Positions 55,545-64,000 of a DNA stretch of 64,000 nt are shown here, one piece after another. Under the pieces are notes generated by a model. That model saw nothing but the letters and a program-made list of their open reading frames with translations. It searched no databases and was not told where the DNA came from. This DNA is from Sideroxydans sp. CL21 (GTDB lineage: Bacteria > Pseudomonadota > Gammaproteobacteria > Burkholderiales > Gallionellaceae), in NCBI RefSeq assembly GCF_902459525.1, contig NZ_LR699166.1:1438501-1502500 (forward strand). Reading direction: 5' to 3'. The translations under genes were made by a program, and so were the position numbers. Each line of letters begins with the position of its first letter. The first letter of the stretch is position 1.

Positions 55545-57844
55545 TGACGAAAAAGAAAAAAAACATCCGCGAACTGGACCCGTTTCTGGAACGCGAACGC
55601 GAACAATACGAACAACCCCTCCCGAGCCGCGAATACATCTTGCAGATGCTGGCGGAAAAGGGCGTACCGCTGGAGCAGGACGAGTTATGCACCCTGTTGC
55701 AGATCGAACACAATGAAGAAGAGCTTTTCCTGCGTCGCCTGCGTGCCATGGAACGCGACGGCCAGATCATGCGCAACCGCAAGCGCGCCATTTGCGTGGT
55801 GGACAAGCTCGACCTGATCAAGGGCAAGGTGCAGGGCCATCCGGACGGCTTCGGCTTCCTGATCCCGGAAGACGGCAGTGCCGATCTGGTGTTGAGTGCC
55901 AAGGAAATGCACAAGGCGCTGCACGGCGATACCGTGATGGCGCGCATCGGCGGCGAGGACAAGCGCGGCCGCCGCGAGGCCAGCATCGTCGAGGTGCTGG
56001 AACCGGCCAATACGCGAGTGGTCGGGCGTTTATACGAAGAGCACGGCATCCAGTTCGTGGTCGCCGAAAACCGCCGTATCAGCCAGGACTTCCTGGTTGC
56101 ACCGGGCGAATCAGGCGGAGCCAAGGCCGGGCAGGTGGTGATGCTTGAGATCATGCAGCAGCCTTCCAAGCATGCCCAGCCGATAGGGCGCATCGTCGAG
56201 GTGCTGGGCAACTATGCCGATCCCGGTATGGAAATCGAGATCGCCCTGCGCAAGCACGACCTCCCCAATGAATTCCCGCATGACGCAGAAAAACAGGCCA
56301 AGGCGTTCTCACCCGAAGTAAAACCGGCCGATTACGCCGGGCGTGAAAGCGTGGCCCAGTTGCCGCTGGTGACGATCGACGGCGAGACCGCGCGCGACTT
56401 CGACGACGCCGTATATTGCGAACCGAACGGCAAGGGCTTCCGTCTGGTGGTGGCCATCGCCGACGTGAGCGCCTATGTGAAATCCGGCGATGCGCTGGAC
56501 AAGGAAGCGATCAACCGCGGCAATTCGGTGTATTTCCCGCGCCGCGTCATTCCCATGCTGCCGGAAGAGCTGTCCAACGGACTGTGCTCGCTCAATCCCA
56601 ATGTCGAGCGCCTGTGCATGGTGTGCGACATGCAGATCAGCCTTGAGGGCGAGATCGAGAAACATCGCTTCTATCCGTCGGTGATGTTCTCGCACGCGCG
56701 CCTGACCTACACCCAGGTCGCCGACATGCTGGCCAATCCGCAGGGCGAGAACGGGCAAAAATATGCCGAGGTTCTGCCGCATATCAACAACCTGTACAAG
56801 CTGTTCCAGACCTTGCTGCAGGCGCGCGAAAAGCGCGGTGCCATCGATTTCGAGACGGTCGAGACGCAAATGATCTTCAATGCACAGGGCAAGATCGAGA
56901 AGATCGTGCCGGTGATACGCAACGATGCGCACAAGCTGATCGAGGAATGCATGCTGGCGGCCAACGTGTGTGCGGCGGCTTTCCTGAAAGACCATGCACA
57001 CCCCGTGCTGTACCGTGTACACGAAGGCCCCACGCCGGAAAAACTGGAAGCGGTGCGCGAATTCTTCAAGGAGTTCGGCCTGCAACTGGGCGGTGGCGAC
57101 GATCCGCAGGCAGCCGATTATTCCAAGCTGCTCAAGCAGATCAAAGGCCGTCCCGATGCCGGTTTGCTGCAAACCGTGATGTTGCGTTCCCTGCGCCAGG
57201 CTGTGTATGCGCCGGAAAACCTGGGTCACTTCGGACTCGGTTACGAGGCTTATGCGCACTTCACTTCGCCGATCCGCCGTTATCCGGACCTGCTGGTGCA
57301 CCGTGCCATCAAGGCCGTGCTGGATGGCAAACAATACAAACCGCAACTCAAGTGGGCGGAACTGGGCGTGCATTGCTCGATGACCGAGCGCCGCGCCGAC
57401 GACGCCACACGCGACGTTGAAGCCTGGCTCAAGTGTTTCTACATGCGCGACCACTTGGGCAGCGTGTTCGACGGCACGATCTCCTCGGTTACCGGCTTCG
57501 GGCTGTTCGTCGCGCTGGACGATCTGTACGTCGAAGGGCTGGTGCATGTGTCCGAACTGGGCGCCGACTATTACCACTTCGATCCGGCCAAGCACCAGAT
57601 GCTGGGCGAACGCACCGGCAAGCGTTATCGCCTGGGCGATCGCGTGCGGGTGAAAGTGGTCCGCGTGGATATGGAAAGCACCAAGATCGATTTCGTGCTG
57701 GAGGGTGAAATCGCTGCTTCCGGTGAGGCTACAAGTAACGAAGGTGTCGATGTCGGCGCATGGGGCGCAACGACGCCCAAGAAACCCAAAAAAACCGAGA
57801 AACCCGAAAAACCCTCCGGCAAAACGGGTAAACGTCATGGCTGA
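55544..57844 (+). CDS. rnr: Ribonuclease R
   Basis: 766 residues. Winged-helix and cold-shock OB domains (to about 230), the RNB catalytic domain (about 262-590) with [16 protein letters not shown] holding the metal-binding Asp residues, an S1 domain (about 640-725) and a Lys-rich tail. A 3'-to-5' exonuclease for structured RNA. A GTG at 55538 is also possible; ATG 55544 is better spaced from AGGA. A + strand promoter TTGAGG-17-TATAGG (55504-55532) may serve it. Confidence 0.94.
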   Translation: MTKKKKNIRELDPFLEREREQYEQPLPSREYILQMLAEKGVPLEQDELCTLLQIEHNEEELFLRRLRAMERDGQIMRNRKRAICVVDKLDLIKGKVQGHPDGFGFLIPEDGSADLVLSAKEMHKALHGDTVMARIGGEDKRGRREASIVEVLEPANTRVVGRLYEEHGIQFVVAENRRISQDFLVAPGESGGAKAGQVVMLEIMQQPSKHAQPIGRIVEVLGNYADPGMEIEIALRKHDLPNEFPHDAEKQAKAFSPEVKPADYAGRESVAQLPLVTIDGETARDFDDAVYCEPNGKGFRLVVAIADVSAYVKSGDALDKEAINRGNSVYFPRRVIPMLPEELSNGLCSLNPNVERLCMVCDMQISLEGEIEKHRFYPSVMFSHARLTYTQVADMLANPQGENGQKYAEVLPHINNLYKLFQTLLQAREKRGAIDFETVETQMIFNAQGKIEKIVPVIRNDAHKLIEECMLAANVCAAAFLKDHAHPVLYRVHEGPTPEKLEAVREFFKEFGLQLGGGDDPQAADYSKLLKQIKGRPDAGLLQTVMLRSLRQAVYAPENLGHFGLGYEAYAHFTSPIRRYPDLLVHRAIKAVLDGKQYKPQLKWAELGVHCSMTERRADDATRDVEAWLKCFYMRDHLGSVFDGTISSVTGFGLFVALDDLYVEGLVHVSELGADYYHFDPAKHQMLGERTGKRYRLGDRVRVKVVRVDMESTKIDFVLEGEIAASGEATSNEGVDVGAWGATTPKKPKKTEKPEKPSGKTGKRHG

Positions 57845-58580
57845 GTCGCGCATCATTCACGGTTTTCATGCCGTCACCGCGCGCATCCGCCAGAACGCCG
57901 ATAGCGTGCTGGAGGTGTTTGTCGATACCCAGCGCCGCGATCCGCGCGCGCGCGACCTGCTCAAGCTGGCAGAGAGCAACGGTGTCCGCGTCATCCAGGT
58001 GGATGGCAAGCGTCTGGACGGCATGGCTGGAAGCACCCGTCATCAGGGCGTTGCGGCGCGTGTGGATGCGGCGCAGAAAGTGCAGCATCTGGACGACGTG
58101 CTGGATACCCTGACCGAACCCGCGCTGCTGCTGGTGCTGGACGGTGTGCAGGATCCGCACAATCTGGGAGCCTGTCTGCGCAGTGCGGATGCCTTCGGCG
58201 TGCATGCGGTGATCGCACCCAAAGACCGCGCAGTGGGCATCAATGCCACCGTTGAAAAGGTCGCCTGCGGCGCCGCGCAGACAGTGCCTTACATCACGGT
58301 CACCAATCTGGCGCGTACCCTGCGCGAACTGCAGGAGCGCGACATCTGGGTGATCGGCATGGATGGCGAAGCGGAAACAAATCTGTATGATGTGCAGCAT
58401 CAGGGTGCGGTGGCCCTGGTGCTTGGCGCGGAAGGCGAAGGCCTGCGCCGCCTGACCAAAGAGACCTGCGATCAGCTGGTGCGTATCCCGATGTTTGGTA
58501 GCGTGGAAAGCCTGAATGTCTCTGTGAGCACCGGGGTGTGTTTGTATGAAGCAAGAAGGCAAAGGGCGATCAAACAATGA
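57837..58580 (+). CDS. rlmB: 23S rRNA (guanosine-2'-O) methyltransferase RlmB
   Basis: 247 residues. SpoU-type: N-terminal [15 protein letters not shown], then [35 protein letters not shown] and [18 protein letters not shown], the knotted SAM site. Methylates G2251 of 23S rRNA. Overlaps rnr by 8 nt; rnr-rlmB is a common pair. Confidence 0.95.
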   Translation: MAESRIIHGFHAVTARIRQNADSVLEVFVDTQRRDPRARDLLKLAESNGVRVIQVDGKRLDGMAGSTRHQGVAARVDAAQKVQHLDDVLDTLTEPALLLVLDGVQDPHNLGACLRSADAFGVHAVIAPKDRAVGINATVEKVACGAAQTVPYITVTNLARTLRELQERDIWVIGMDGEAETNLYDVQHQGAVALVLGAEGEGLRRLTKETCDQLVRIPMFGSVESLNVSVSTGVCLYEARRQRAIKQ

Positions 58581-58598
58581 CGTGATAGGGGGATGGAG

Positions 58599-58811
58599 AT
58601 GCAGAAGTTCGATTTTTCGATTCTGACCCGCGACGGTCAAAAAGTGGAAAGCGTCATCATTGCTGGAAACGATGTGGCCGAAGCGGAACGCAAGCTGCGC
58701 CAGATGTACCGCTATTGCGAAATTGTGAATTGCGACGCCAAGAGCGCCGGAGATGGAAAACCCCAACAAGTGATGTCGGTCGAGGATATCCTGTCATTGA
58801 TATCCAAGTGA
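58599..58811 (+). CDS. Small conserved hypothetical protein, 70 residues
   Basis: MQKFDFSILTRDGQKVESVIIAGNDVAEAERKLRQMY: a small alpha/beta protein of unknown role, maybe related to short domains seen in PilC/GspF-like regions, but uncertain. ATG 58599 fits the GGGGGA better than ATG 58593. Convergent with parA. Confidence 0.6.
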   Translation: MQKFDFSILTRDGQKVESVIIAGNDVAEAERKLRQMYRYCEIVNCDAKSAGDGKPQQVMSVEDILSLISK

Positions 58812-58825
58812 TCGCCCGGCTGGCT

Positions 58826-59593
58826 TTACTCTATAAACCCGTCCGCCAGTAACTCTTTCAGCAGGTCGTTGTAATCATGCGCTCCGCGGCTCTCGGGCGC
58901 ATGTTCGAAAACAGTTTTATTCACTGCCGGACTTTCTGCCAGGCTGACGTTCTCCGAGATGCGGGTGCGGCAGACATCGGCGCCGAAGTGCTCCTCAACC
59001 AGTTTCAACACATCCCAGGCCATGCGCCGACGGCCATCGAAGCGTGTGAGCAGGTAGCGACGGTTGACGCGCCGCTTGAGAACCTGTTCCAGCGCGTTCA
59101 GGGTCTTCTCGATCTGGAGCGCTCCTTTGGTGGAAAGATGATCTGCTGAAATGGGAACGATCAGACCGGTACAAGCGAAGATCGCATTCAACGACAGCAC
59201 GCCGACCATCGGATTGCAGTCGATCACCACCGGATTGTCCTTGCCGCCGTAGCGTTCGGTCTGCAGTGCGCTGTTGAGCTTGTTCACCACATTGAAACCC
59301 TTGCCATACAGTGCATCCACCTTGGAAAGCTCGGTGTGTGCCGGAATGACTTTGATCGAACTGGACGACTCTTTCACCAGCTGGCACAAGGGGCGGTTGC
59401 TTTGGAACATGCTCAATACCGTGTCGGCACCGGACTTTGCGGTGACGTTGGCGATGGCGCTGAGTTGTGCTTGCGGATCCAGGTCGATACCGTATGTCGC
59501 GCGACCGATACGCGACAAGGCGGCAGCGAGATTGACGGCGGTCGTGGTCTTGCCGACACCGCCCTTTTGATTGAAGACTGCAATGATGCTCAT
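58826..59593 (-). CDS. ParA-family ATPase (orphan)
   Basis: 255 residues. Deviant Walker A FNQKGGVGKTTTAVNL, YGIDLDPQAQLS and VVIDCNPMVG. No parB partner is encoded nearby, so it is probably an orphan ParA/MinD-like positioning ATPase. A TAGAAT on this strand (59603-59608) ends 9 nt before the start, so the mRNA may be nearly leaderless. Confidence 0.88.
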   Translation of the reverse strand: MSIIAVFNQKGGVGKTTTAVNLAAALSRIGRATYGIDLDPQAQLSAIANVTAKSGADTVLSMFQSNRPLCQLVKESSSSIKVIPAHTELSKVDALYGKGFNVVNKLNSALQTERYGGKDNPVVIDCNPMVGVLSLNAIFACTGLIVPISADHLSTKGALQIEKTLNALEQVLKRRVNRRYLLTRFDGRRRMAWDVLKLVEEHFGADVCRTRISENVSLAESPAVNKTVFEHAPESRGAHDYNDLLKELLADGFIE

Positions 59594-59650
59594 ACTGCGT
59601 GGATTCTAGCCGAAATCGGTGTTGTGGATGGGTGTATAACTTGTTGAAAG

Positions 59651-59679
59651 GAAAAGCCCAGCCCAACGGGGGGCTGGGC
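59651..59679 (-). terminator. Terminator of the DUF1161 gene
   Basis: On the - strand, GCCCAGCCC pairs with GGGCTGGGC around a 6-nt loop and is followed by CTTTTCC (short T-run), just after the DUF1161 stop. Confidence 0.75.
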
Positions 59680-59691
59680 CGACAAGCGGTA

Positions 59692-59958
59692 TCAATTGCG
59701 TTTGTAGATGATCTGCTTGGTATCGCCCTCGCAAGTACCGACCACTTTTCCTGTCGTGTCTTTGGCGGGAGTAGCCGCAGCGCCGGATGCTGCAGCTGGA
59801 GCGGCAGCAGGCTGCGCGACGGGAACGATTTCAAGGGAATACGCAGTGACGCCCTTGGCCTGCAGCTTGGCATCGATCTGCGACTTGAGATCGTCGCAAG
59901 AGGCGAAGACGGAAACGGAAATACCCAAAAGACATGCTGCTAGTAATAATTTACGCAT
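59692..59958 (-). CDS. DUF1161 periplasmic protein
   Basis: 88 residues. Signal peptide MRKLLLAACLLGISVSVFA, then SCDDLKSQIDAKLQAKGVTAYSL and VVGTCEGDTKQIIYKR, the DUF1161 pattern with two Cys that may form a disulfide. An Ala/Pro-rich linker lies in between. ATG 59958 follows AAGGAG at ideal spacing; the longer frame upstream is not needed. Confidence 0.85.
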   Translation of the reverse strand: MRKLLLAACLLGISVSVFASCDDLKSQIDAKLQAKGVTAYSLEIVPVAQPAAAPAAASGAAATPAKDTTGKVVGTCEGDTKQIIYKRN

Positions 59959-60029
59959 ATACGGCTCCTTATCTGGATTGAGAAAAAATATCTGCCTTGC
60001 CAAACGCTTCCGATGCAGCGAAACGTATT

Positions 60030-60527
60030 TCAGGGCAACAGCTCTTCGATCTTGCGGTTCGCTCCCTGCAGTTTTTTGAATAGCGCAAGCAACAGCGCTT
60101 TATCCATATAGACGACGGCTTCACCCCGCAGACGTTCGATACCGGTCTTGTTGATTTCAGCCGCGATCACCTGCCCGTCGGCAACCACGGTCGCCGAGCG
60201 TGAGAGGTTCTCGTTGGCGAAGTACATGCCTTCACCGACGCATTCGCCGCTGCGTATCGTCCCGACGATCTTTTTGTTGTAATAAGCAGTGGCTGTGCCA
60301 TAAAGCACGACGTAGAGGGCGTTCATATCCTCTCCCTCCCTGGTGATGCAATCTCCCGCCGAGAATGTCCTGATCTCGGTCTGTTCCGAGATCGGCTTCA
60401 GCCATTCGCTGGGAATCGGATCGAAGAAAGAGCATTTGCGCAGTTCATTGAGACGGTCGGCAGAGACCTCATCGAGGCGCTTGGAATAGGTGGCCAGACT
60501 GGCCTGAATGGCGTCAATTTCGTTCAT
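60030..60527 (-). CDS. Cyclic nucleotide-binding domain protein
   Basis: 165 residues. Helical N-terminus, then a Crp-like cNMP domain: TFSAGDCITREGEDMNALYVVLYG and GECVGEGMYFANENLSRSATVVA. No DNA-binding helix-turn-helix follows, so it is a stand-alone sensor. Ligand unknown. Divergent from the DUF3025 gene. Confidence 0.83.
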   Translation of the reverse strand: MNEIDAIQASLATYSKRLDEVSADRLNELRKCSFFDPIPSEWLKPISEQTEIRTFSAGDCITREGEDMNALYVVLYGTATAYYNKKIVGTIRSGECVGEGMYFANENLSRSATVVADGQVIAAEINKTGIERLRGEAVVYMDKALLLALFKKLQGANRKIEELLP

Positions 60528-60604
60528 TTTTCCTCCCCCTTAAGGGTCAAATTCCTGACACGATCCGGCAAATATTGCGCAACTTACCACAAGCGCTGAA
60601 GAAT

Positions 60605-60632
60605 TTGTTGTGCAGCGCGATTGAGCTAAACT
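60605..60632 (+). promoter_or_regulatory. Possible promoter of the DUF3025 gene, leaderless
   Basis: -35 TTGTTG (60605-60610), 16 nt, -10 TAAACT (60627-60632), then ATG at 60640, close to the predicted transcription start; no Shine-Dalgarno before it. Confidence 0.5.
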
Positions 60633-60639
60633 AGCCACT

Positions 60640-61485
60640 ATGAACCCGATCCCGGAATGGAACAAAGAGGCATTGCTGCACACTCCTGCTTTTGCCCCCT
60701 TGCACTCCATCATTACCCGCCTCGAACCGGATGAATTTCCAACCCTGCAAGACTGCAACGCGCTGCTGGAGGTACAACGCCCGGCCATCGCGGTGCAAAG
60801 CGGCCTGCCGCTGACGTTTGTGCCGCAGGAATACGGCAAATTGCCCTTCGATCTGCAATACGAACCGCGCTGTTTTCTGAAGGGGGAAGTGCCTACGCGA
60901 GCCAACAACTGGCATGATCTGCTCAACGCGCTGGTGTGGCTCGTTTTTCCGCAGGCCAAGGCTGCCATCAACGCGCGCCATTTCCGGGCGCTGACCGAGG
61001 CAGATGATTCGTCGGCACCCAGCCAGCGCGGGGCCGTGCGCGACACCAGCACCCTGCTGGACGAATCGGGTGTCATCGTTGCCTATGCCGATGCGGAACT
61101 GGCCGGACTCCTGCGCAATTTTCAGTGGAAAGAATTATTCTGGCAGCGACGCATGCAAGCGCGATCCGGTATGGGCTTTTATCTGTTTGGCCACGGCTTG
61201 TACGAAAAGGCACTCCGCCCGTATACCGGCTTGACCGCGCAAGGTTTGCTCCTGCCGGTGGAACAGGCGTTCTTTGCCTGGCCTTATGACAGGCAACTGG
61301 CGCATCTGGATGCCTTGCTCGCCGGCTACCTGAATTCTGGGGAACACTGCCGCAGCACGCGGGAGCTGACACCCGTGCCTGTACTCGGTGTGCCGGGCTG
61401 GGCTGGGGATAATGAAAATGCAACGTATTACGACAATACTGGATATTTCAGGACGGGTAGACATGGACGCCACGCAAAAAACTAA
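60640..61485 (+). CDS. DUF3025 protein
   Basis: 281 residues. RANNWHDLLNALVWLVFPQAKAAINARHF and DESGVIVAYAD are DUF3025 motifs; the GHGLYEKALRPYTGLTA segment is also conserved. Function unknown. Overlaps the next gene by 23 nt. Confidence 0.85.
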   Translation: MNPIPEWNKEALLHTPAFAPLHSIITRLEPDEFPTLQDCNALLEVQRPAIAVQSGLPLTFVPQEYGKLPFDLQYEPRCFLKGEVPTRANNWHDLLNALVWLVFPQAKAAINARHFRALTEADDSSAPSQRGAVRDTSTLLDESGVIVAYADAELAGLLRNFQWKELFWQRRMQARSGMGFYLFGHGLYEKALRPYTGLTAQGLLLPVEQAFFAWPYDRQLAHLDALLAGYLNSGEHCRSTRELTPVPVLGVPGWAGDNENATYYDNTGYFRTGRHGRHAKN

Positions 61486-62230
61486 AGCCCGATTTTCTGC
61501 CTGTTTGGTCAGCCTGCTGCTGGTGACTGTGCAGGCGGCAGCCGATGAGGCTACACAAGGCCTCGTTGGCGATGTTGGCGCGGGCGCCTATTACACGGGC
61601 CGCATCGTTCGCGGCGTGAGCGATTTCACCACCGTTCTGCCTTACGGCGATTTCGAATACGGCAGGATGTTCGCGCGGGTCGATACGCTGGGTATCAAAA
61701 CGCTATCGATGGGGGATGGTTATCTGGAACTGGTAGGCCGGATCAGCCAGGATGGTTTCGACACGAATACCCCCGGCCTGCTGGGCCTCAGGAAGCGGGA
61801 AACATCCATACCTCTCGGGGTCGGCACCTTGCAGGTGACCCCGGTGGGCGGCTTCATGCTGAATGCGTTTCACGACGTGCGCCAGTCCCAGGGCGAATTG
61901 TACGAGGCTATCTATGCCGCTGAATTCGACCTGCCGCAAGTGAGCTTCTATCCCCTGCTGGGAGCAGAATATCAATCCAGCGACTATGTGCGTTACTACT
62001 ACGGCGTCTCTGCCCAGGAAGCGGCATCCAGCCAGTATTCGCTTTATCAGCCCGCGGGATCGTTCAACGACTTTATCGGATTGATAGCCGATATCAAACT
62101 GACCGACGACTACCATTTGAACGGGTATGTGCGCCGCAAGTGGCTGGGCAATGGGATCGAACAGAGTCCTATCGTCAATCAGCGTTACCTGGATACAGGC
62201 TACCTTTCCCTGAGTTACCGCTTCAAATAA
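61463..62230 (+). CDS. MipA/OmpV-family outer membrane protein
   Basis: 255 residues. Signal peptide MDATQKTKARFSACLVSLLL... cleaved near QAAA, then VGAGAYYTGRIVRGVSDFTTVLPYG and a C-terminus ending in the aromatic F-K of an outer membrane beta-barrel (YLSLSYRFK). MipA/OmpV proteins are about this long. The start is inside the DUF3025 gene; a frame open further upstream is rejected because of the clear signal peptide. Confidence 0.8.
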   Translation: MDATQKTKARFSACLVSLLLVTVQAAADEATQGLVGDVGAGAYYTGRIVRGVSDFTTVLPYGDFEYGRMFARVDTLGIKTLSMGDGYLELVGRISQDGFDTNTPGLLGLRKRETSIPLGVGTLQVTPVGGFMLNAFHDVRQSQGELYEAIYAAEFDLPQVSFYPLLGAEYQSSDYVRYYYGVSAQEAASSQYSLYQPAGSFNDFIGLIADIKLTDDYHLNGYVRRKWLGNGIEQSPIVNQRYLDTGYLSLSYRFK

Positions 62231-62248
62231 GTGGCTTGTCGTTGGGCT

Positions 62249-63544
62249 TCAGCGTTGTCCCACTAACAGGTTGGCACAGCGTACGCCGCTCACTACCGCA
62301 CCTTCCAGCGTGGCGGGGTAATCGCCCGCCGTGTAGTCGCCGGCCAGCAATATGCGGGGCAGAGCGGTCTGTTGTGCGGGCCGTTGCAGGTTGGGAGCAC
62401 AACAGAATGTGGCGCGTTTCTCGGCGATCACCTTGAACCATTCCGGTTGTTCGGTGATGCCGAATTCTTCGCTTAACTCGGCGATGACTTTCTGTGCCAG
62501 TTGTTCCTGGCTCAATTCCTGATGAATGCCTTCCGCGCTGATGACGGCGGCGAGCAGACCCGGCTGGCCCGCGATCTGTCCCTTGTCGAACAGCCATTGG
62601 CTGAAACGCCGGTGCAGGCCGAGCATCGGGTGCGGCAGCGTGACGCGGGCGGGGTACTGCAGATAGACGGTATAGATAGGCTGATGATCCAGGGCTTCGA
62701 TCTGAGCAACAGCGCCGGCAAGAGCCGCCATCGGACGCAGCAATTTTGCTGCGACAGTTGCCGGTGCGGCACAGATCACATGGGAAAAAAAGTGGGTTTC
62801 ATTCGCTGCGACAAGTTCGATGCCTTCGTCTTTGGGGACGATGGCATCCACGCTGCAGGAGAGATACACCTTGCCCCCGTTTCGTTCGATGAATTCAGCC
62901 GCGCGTTGCGGGAACAGCGCGGTGAAGTCGATGCGCGGCAACAGCATGTCGCTGTCGGCACGGGTTCGATTCAAAGCGTCGCGCAGCACGTTCAACAATA
63001 CTTGTGCGGAAGCCTTGTGAATAGGCGTATTCAGCGCGGCGATGCACAAGGGTTCCCACAGTTTGAATGTCAGGTCGGCATCCTGTTTGTGTGCGGCGAG
63101 CAGGTCGGTGACCGTCATGTCGCCGGCTAATCGGAAATTCATGCGGCGCAGGGTGAGCATGAAACCCGCAGCCTTTTTGCGCTCGGCCCAGGTGAGTCCT
63201 TGTGCTTTCAGCAGAGCGATCAGCAAGTGCAGCGGGGAAGGCAAGCGGGGCGCCCTGAGCGAAAACTCGCCATGCAGATCAAGCTGCAATGGCAGGCGCA
63301 GGAAATCCTGCTCAATACGACCGCCCACCAATTCGATGAGGCGCAGAGTCTCGTGGTAGCAGCCCAGCAACAGGTGTTGGCCGTTGTCGAGCTGCGTGTC
63401 ATTGTGCAGCACGCCGCGCGCGCGGCCACCGAGTTGTCTGGCGCTTTCGAACACGGTGACCGGGATACCTTGTGCTGCGAGTTCAACAGCCGCCGCCATG
63501 CCCGCGTAGCCGCCGCCGATGATTCCAATGTTTATAGATTGCAT
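62249..63544 (-). CDS. hpnE: Squalene-associated FAD desaturase HpnE
   Basis: 431 residues. FAD motif NIGIIGGGYAGMAAAVELAAQ and VFESARQLGGRARG, ending in RILLAGDYTAGDYPATLEGAV. With HpnC and HpnD it makes squalene from farnesyl diphosphate for hopanoids. The start at 63544 follows GGGAG; a longer frame to 63616 runs through a dispersed repeat and is not conserved. Confidence 0.92.
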   Translation of the reverse strand: MQSINIGIIGGGYAGMAAAVELAAQGIPVTVFESARQLGGRARGVLHNDTQLDNGQHLLLGCYHETLRLIELVGGRIEQDFLRLPLQLDLHGEFSLRAPRLPSPLHLLIALLKAQGLTWAERKKAAGFMLTLRRMNFRLAGDMTVTDLLAAHKQDADLTFKLWEPLCIAALNTPIHKASAQVLLNVLRDALNRTRADSDMLLPRIDFTALFPQRAAEFIERNGGKVYLSCSVDAIVPKDEGIELVAANETHFFSHVICAAPATVAAKLLRPMAALAGAVAQIEALDHQPIYTVYLQYPARVTLPHPMLGLHRRFSQWLFDKGQIAGQPGLLAAVISAEGIHQELSQEQLAQKVIAELSEEFGITEQPEWFKVIAEKRATFCCAPNLQRPAQQTALPRILLAGDYTAGDYPATLEGAVVSGVRCANLLVGQR

Positions 63545-63556
63545 TTCACGATTGCT

Positions 63557-63592
63557 CCCTCGCCCGCTTGCGGGAGAGGGCTGGGGAGAGGG
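63557..63592. repeat. Dispersed repeat between hpnD and hpnE
   Basis: CCCTCGCCCGCTTGCGGGAG followed by AGGGCTGGGGAGAGGG, a common intergenic repeat of proteobacteria. The CCCGCTTGCGGG core can fold on itself. A diverged copy starts the wzt gene (37199-37229). Confidence 0.7.
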
Positions 63593-63600
63593 TAATCCGC

Positions 63601-63999
63601 TCAGTTCTTGAGCCATGCCTTGAACGCCAGCCAGAACTTGAAGTTGGGCGTCAGCGACACGCGTTCTTTCAGTACATGGCAGCCGCTGGTGACGATCTCC
63701 TGCAGTGTGGCCTGATACACGGTCGCCATAATGAGCCCGGTGCGCTGCGCTTTGCGGTCCACTGCGGGCAAATGATCCATCGCTTGCCGGTAGTAACGTT
63801 GCGCCCTCTCGATCTGGAACGCCATCAGCTTCTGGAAATTCTCGGTCTCGCGCGAATTCAGGATATCCGCAGCGGTGACGCCGAATTGCTGCATTTCATC
63901 CATCGGCAGGTAGATACGGTTGCGCCGCGCGTCCTCGCCCACGTCGCGGATGATGTTGGTAAGTTGCAGGGCGATGCCAAGGTCGTGGGCGTATTTCAG
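63601..63999 (-). CDS. hpnD: Presqualene diphosphate synthase HpnD (C-terminal part, cut by window edge)
   Basis: 133 residues visible; the N-terminal part lies beyond the window. LKYAHDLGIALQLTNIIRDVGEDARR includes the second Asp-rich motif of squalene/phytoene synthases, and YYRQAMDHLP and LIMATVYQATLQEI follow. HpnD makes presqualene diphosphate for the HpnC/HpnE steps. The end is 16 nt upstream of the long hpnE frame. Confidence 0.9.
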   Translation of the reverse strand: MKYAHDLGIALQLTNIIRDVGEDARRNRIYLPMDEMQQFGVTAADILNSRETENFQKLMAFQIERAQRYYRQAMDHLPAVDRKAQRTGLIMATVYQATLQEIVTSGCHVLKERVSLTPNFKFWLAFKAWLKN

Positions 64000-64000
64000 C

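Overview
The window looks like the chromosome of a betaproteobacterium, most likely from the Nitrosomonadales/Gallionellaceae. This is inferred from gene order (lolC-lolD; ndk-rlmN-pilF-rodZ-ispG-hisS-yfgM-bamB-der; hfq-hflX-hflK-hflC-hisZ-purA; tRNA-Leu/rnr-rlmB), from hopanoid genes, and from protein sequence style. No 16S gene is present to confirm it.

Region 1 (1-5.9 kb) is a signalling block. It holds the end of a kaiC-type clock ATPase gene, kaiB, a hybrid PAS-histidine kinase-receiver-Hpt protein, a receiver-EAL phosphodiesterase and a double-receiver protein, closely packed on the + strand. Region 2 (6-16.7 kb) carries a small unknown gene, lolD and lolC on the - strand, a conserved protein related in position to phosphoglycerate mutase-like proteins, an MscS channel with a cyclic-nucleotide-binding domain, accA, tilS (with three in-frame 24-bp repeats) and a dctPQM TRAP transporter. 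Region 3 (16.8-34.2 kb) is housekeeping: the ndk-to-der run, then an unknown gene, a 43-residue membrane protein and a vapBC toxin-antitoxin pair inserted before hfq, then hfq to purA, ending in a strong terminator.

Region 4 (34.2-54.4 kb) is a surface polysaccharide locus, partly visibly AT-rich. It has an ABC exporter (wzm/wzt), rfbC beside a remnant of a nucleotide-sugar dehydratase gene, a 1005-residue methyltransferase/double glycosyltransferase, further glycosyltransferases, GT-C-like membrane proteins, and a translationally coupled cassette (45.8-52.4 kb). The cassette combines a GtrB/ArnC-like transferase, an FAD oxidoreductase, an SDR-like protein, a TIM-barrel epimerase and an SMR-like flippase subunit. 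Taken together it reads as a pathway that makes, flips and attaches an unusual sugar. A CopG/ParE-type toxin-antitoxin pair with a 32-bp palindrome closes this region next to tRNA-Leu.

Region 5 (55.4-64 kb) returns to core genes: tRNA-Leu(CAG), rnr, rlmB, an orphan parA, a DUF1161 protein, a cNMP-binding protein, a DUF3025 protein, a MipA-family outer membrane protein, and hpnE and hpnD of hopanoid/squalene synthesis, the last cut by the window edge. Several short dispersed palindromic repeats occur, two of them read through as protein sequence.
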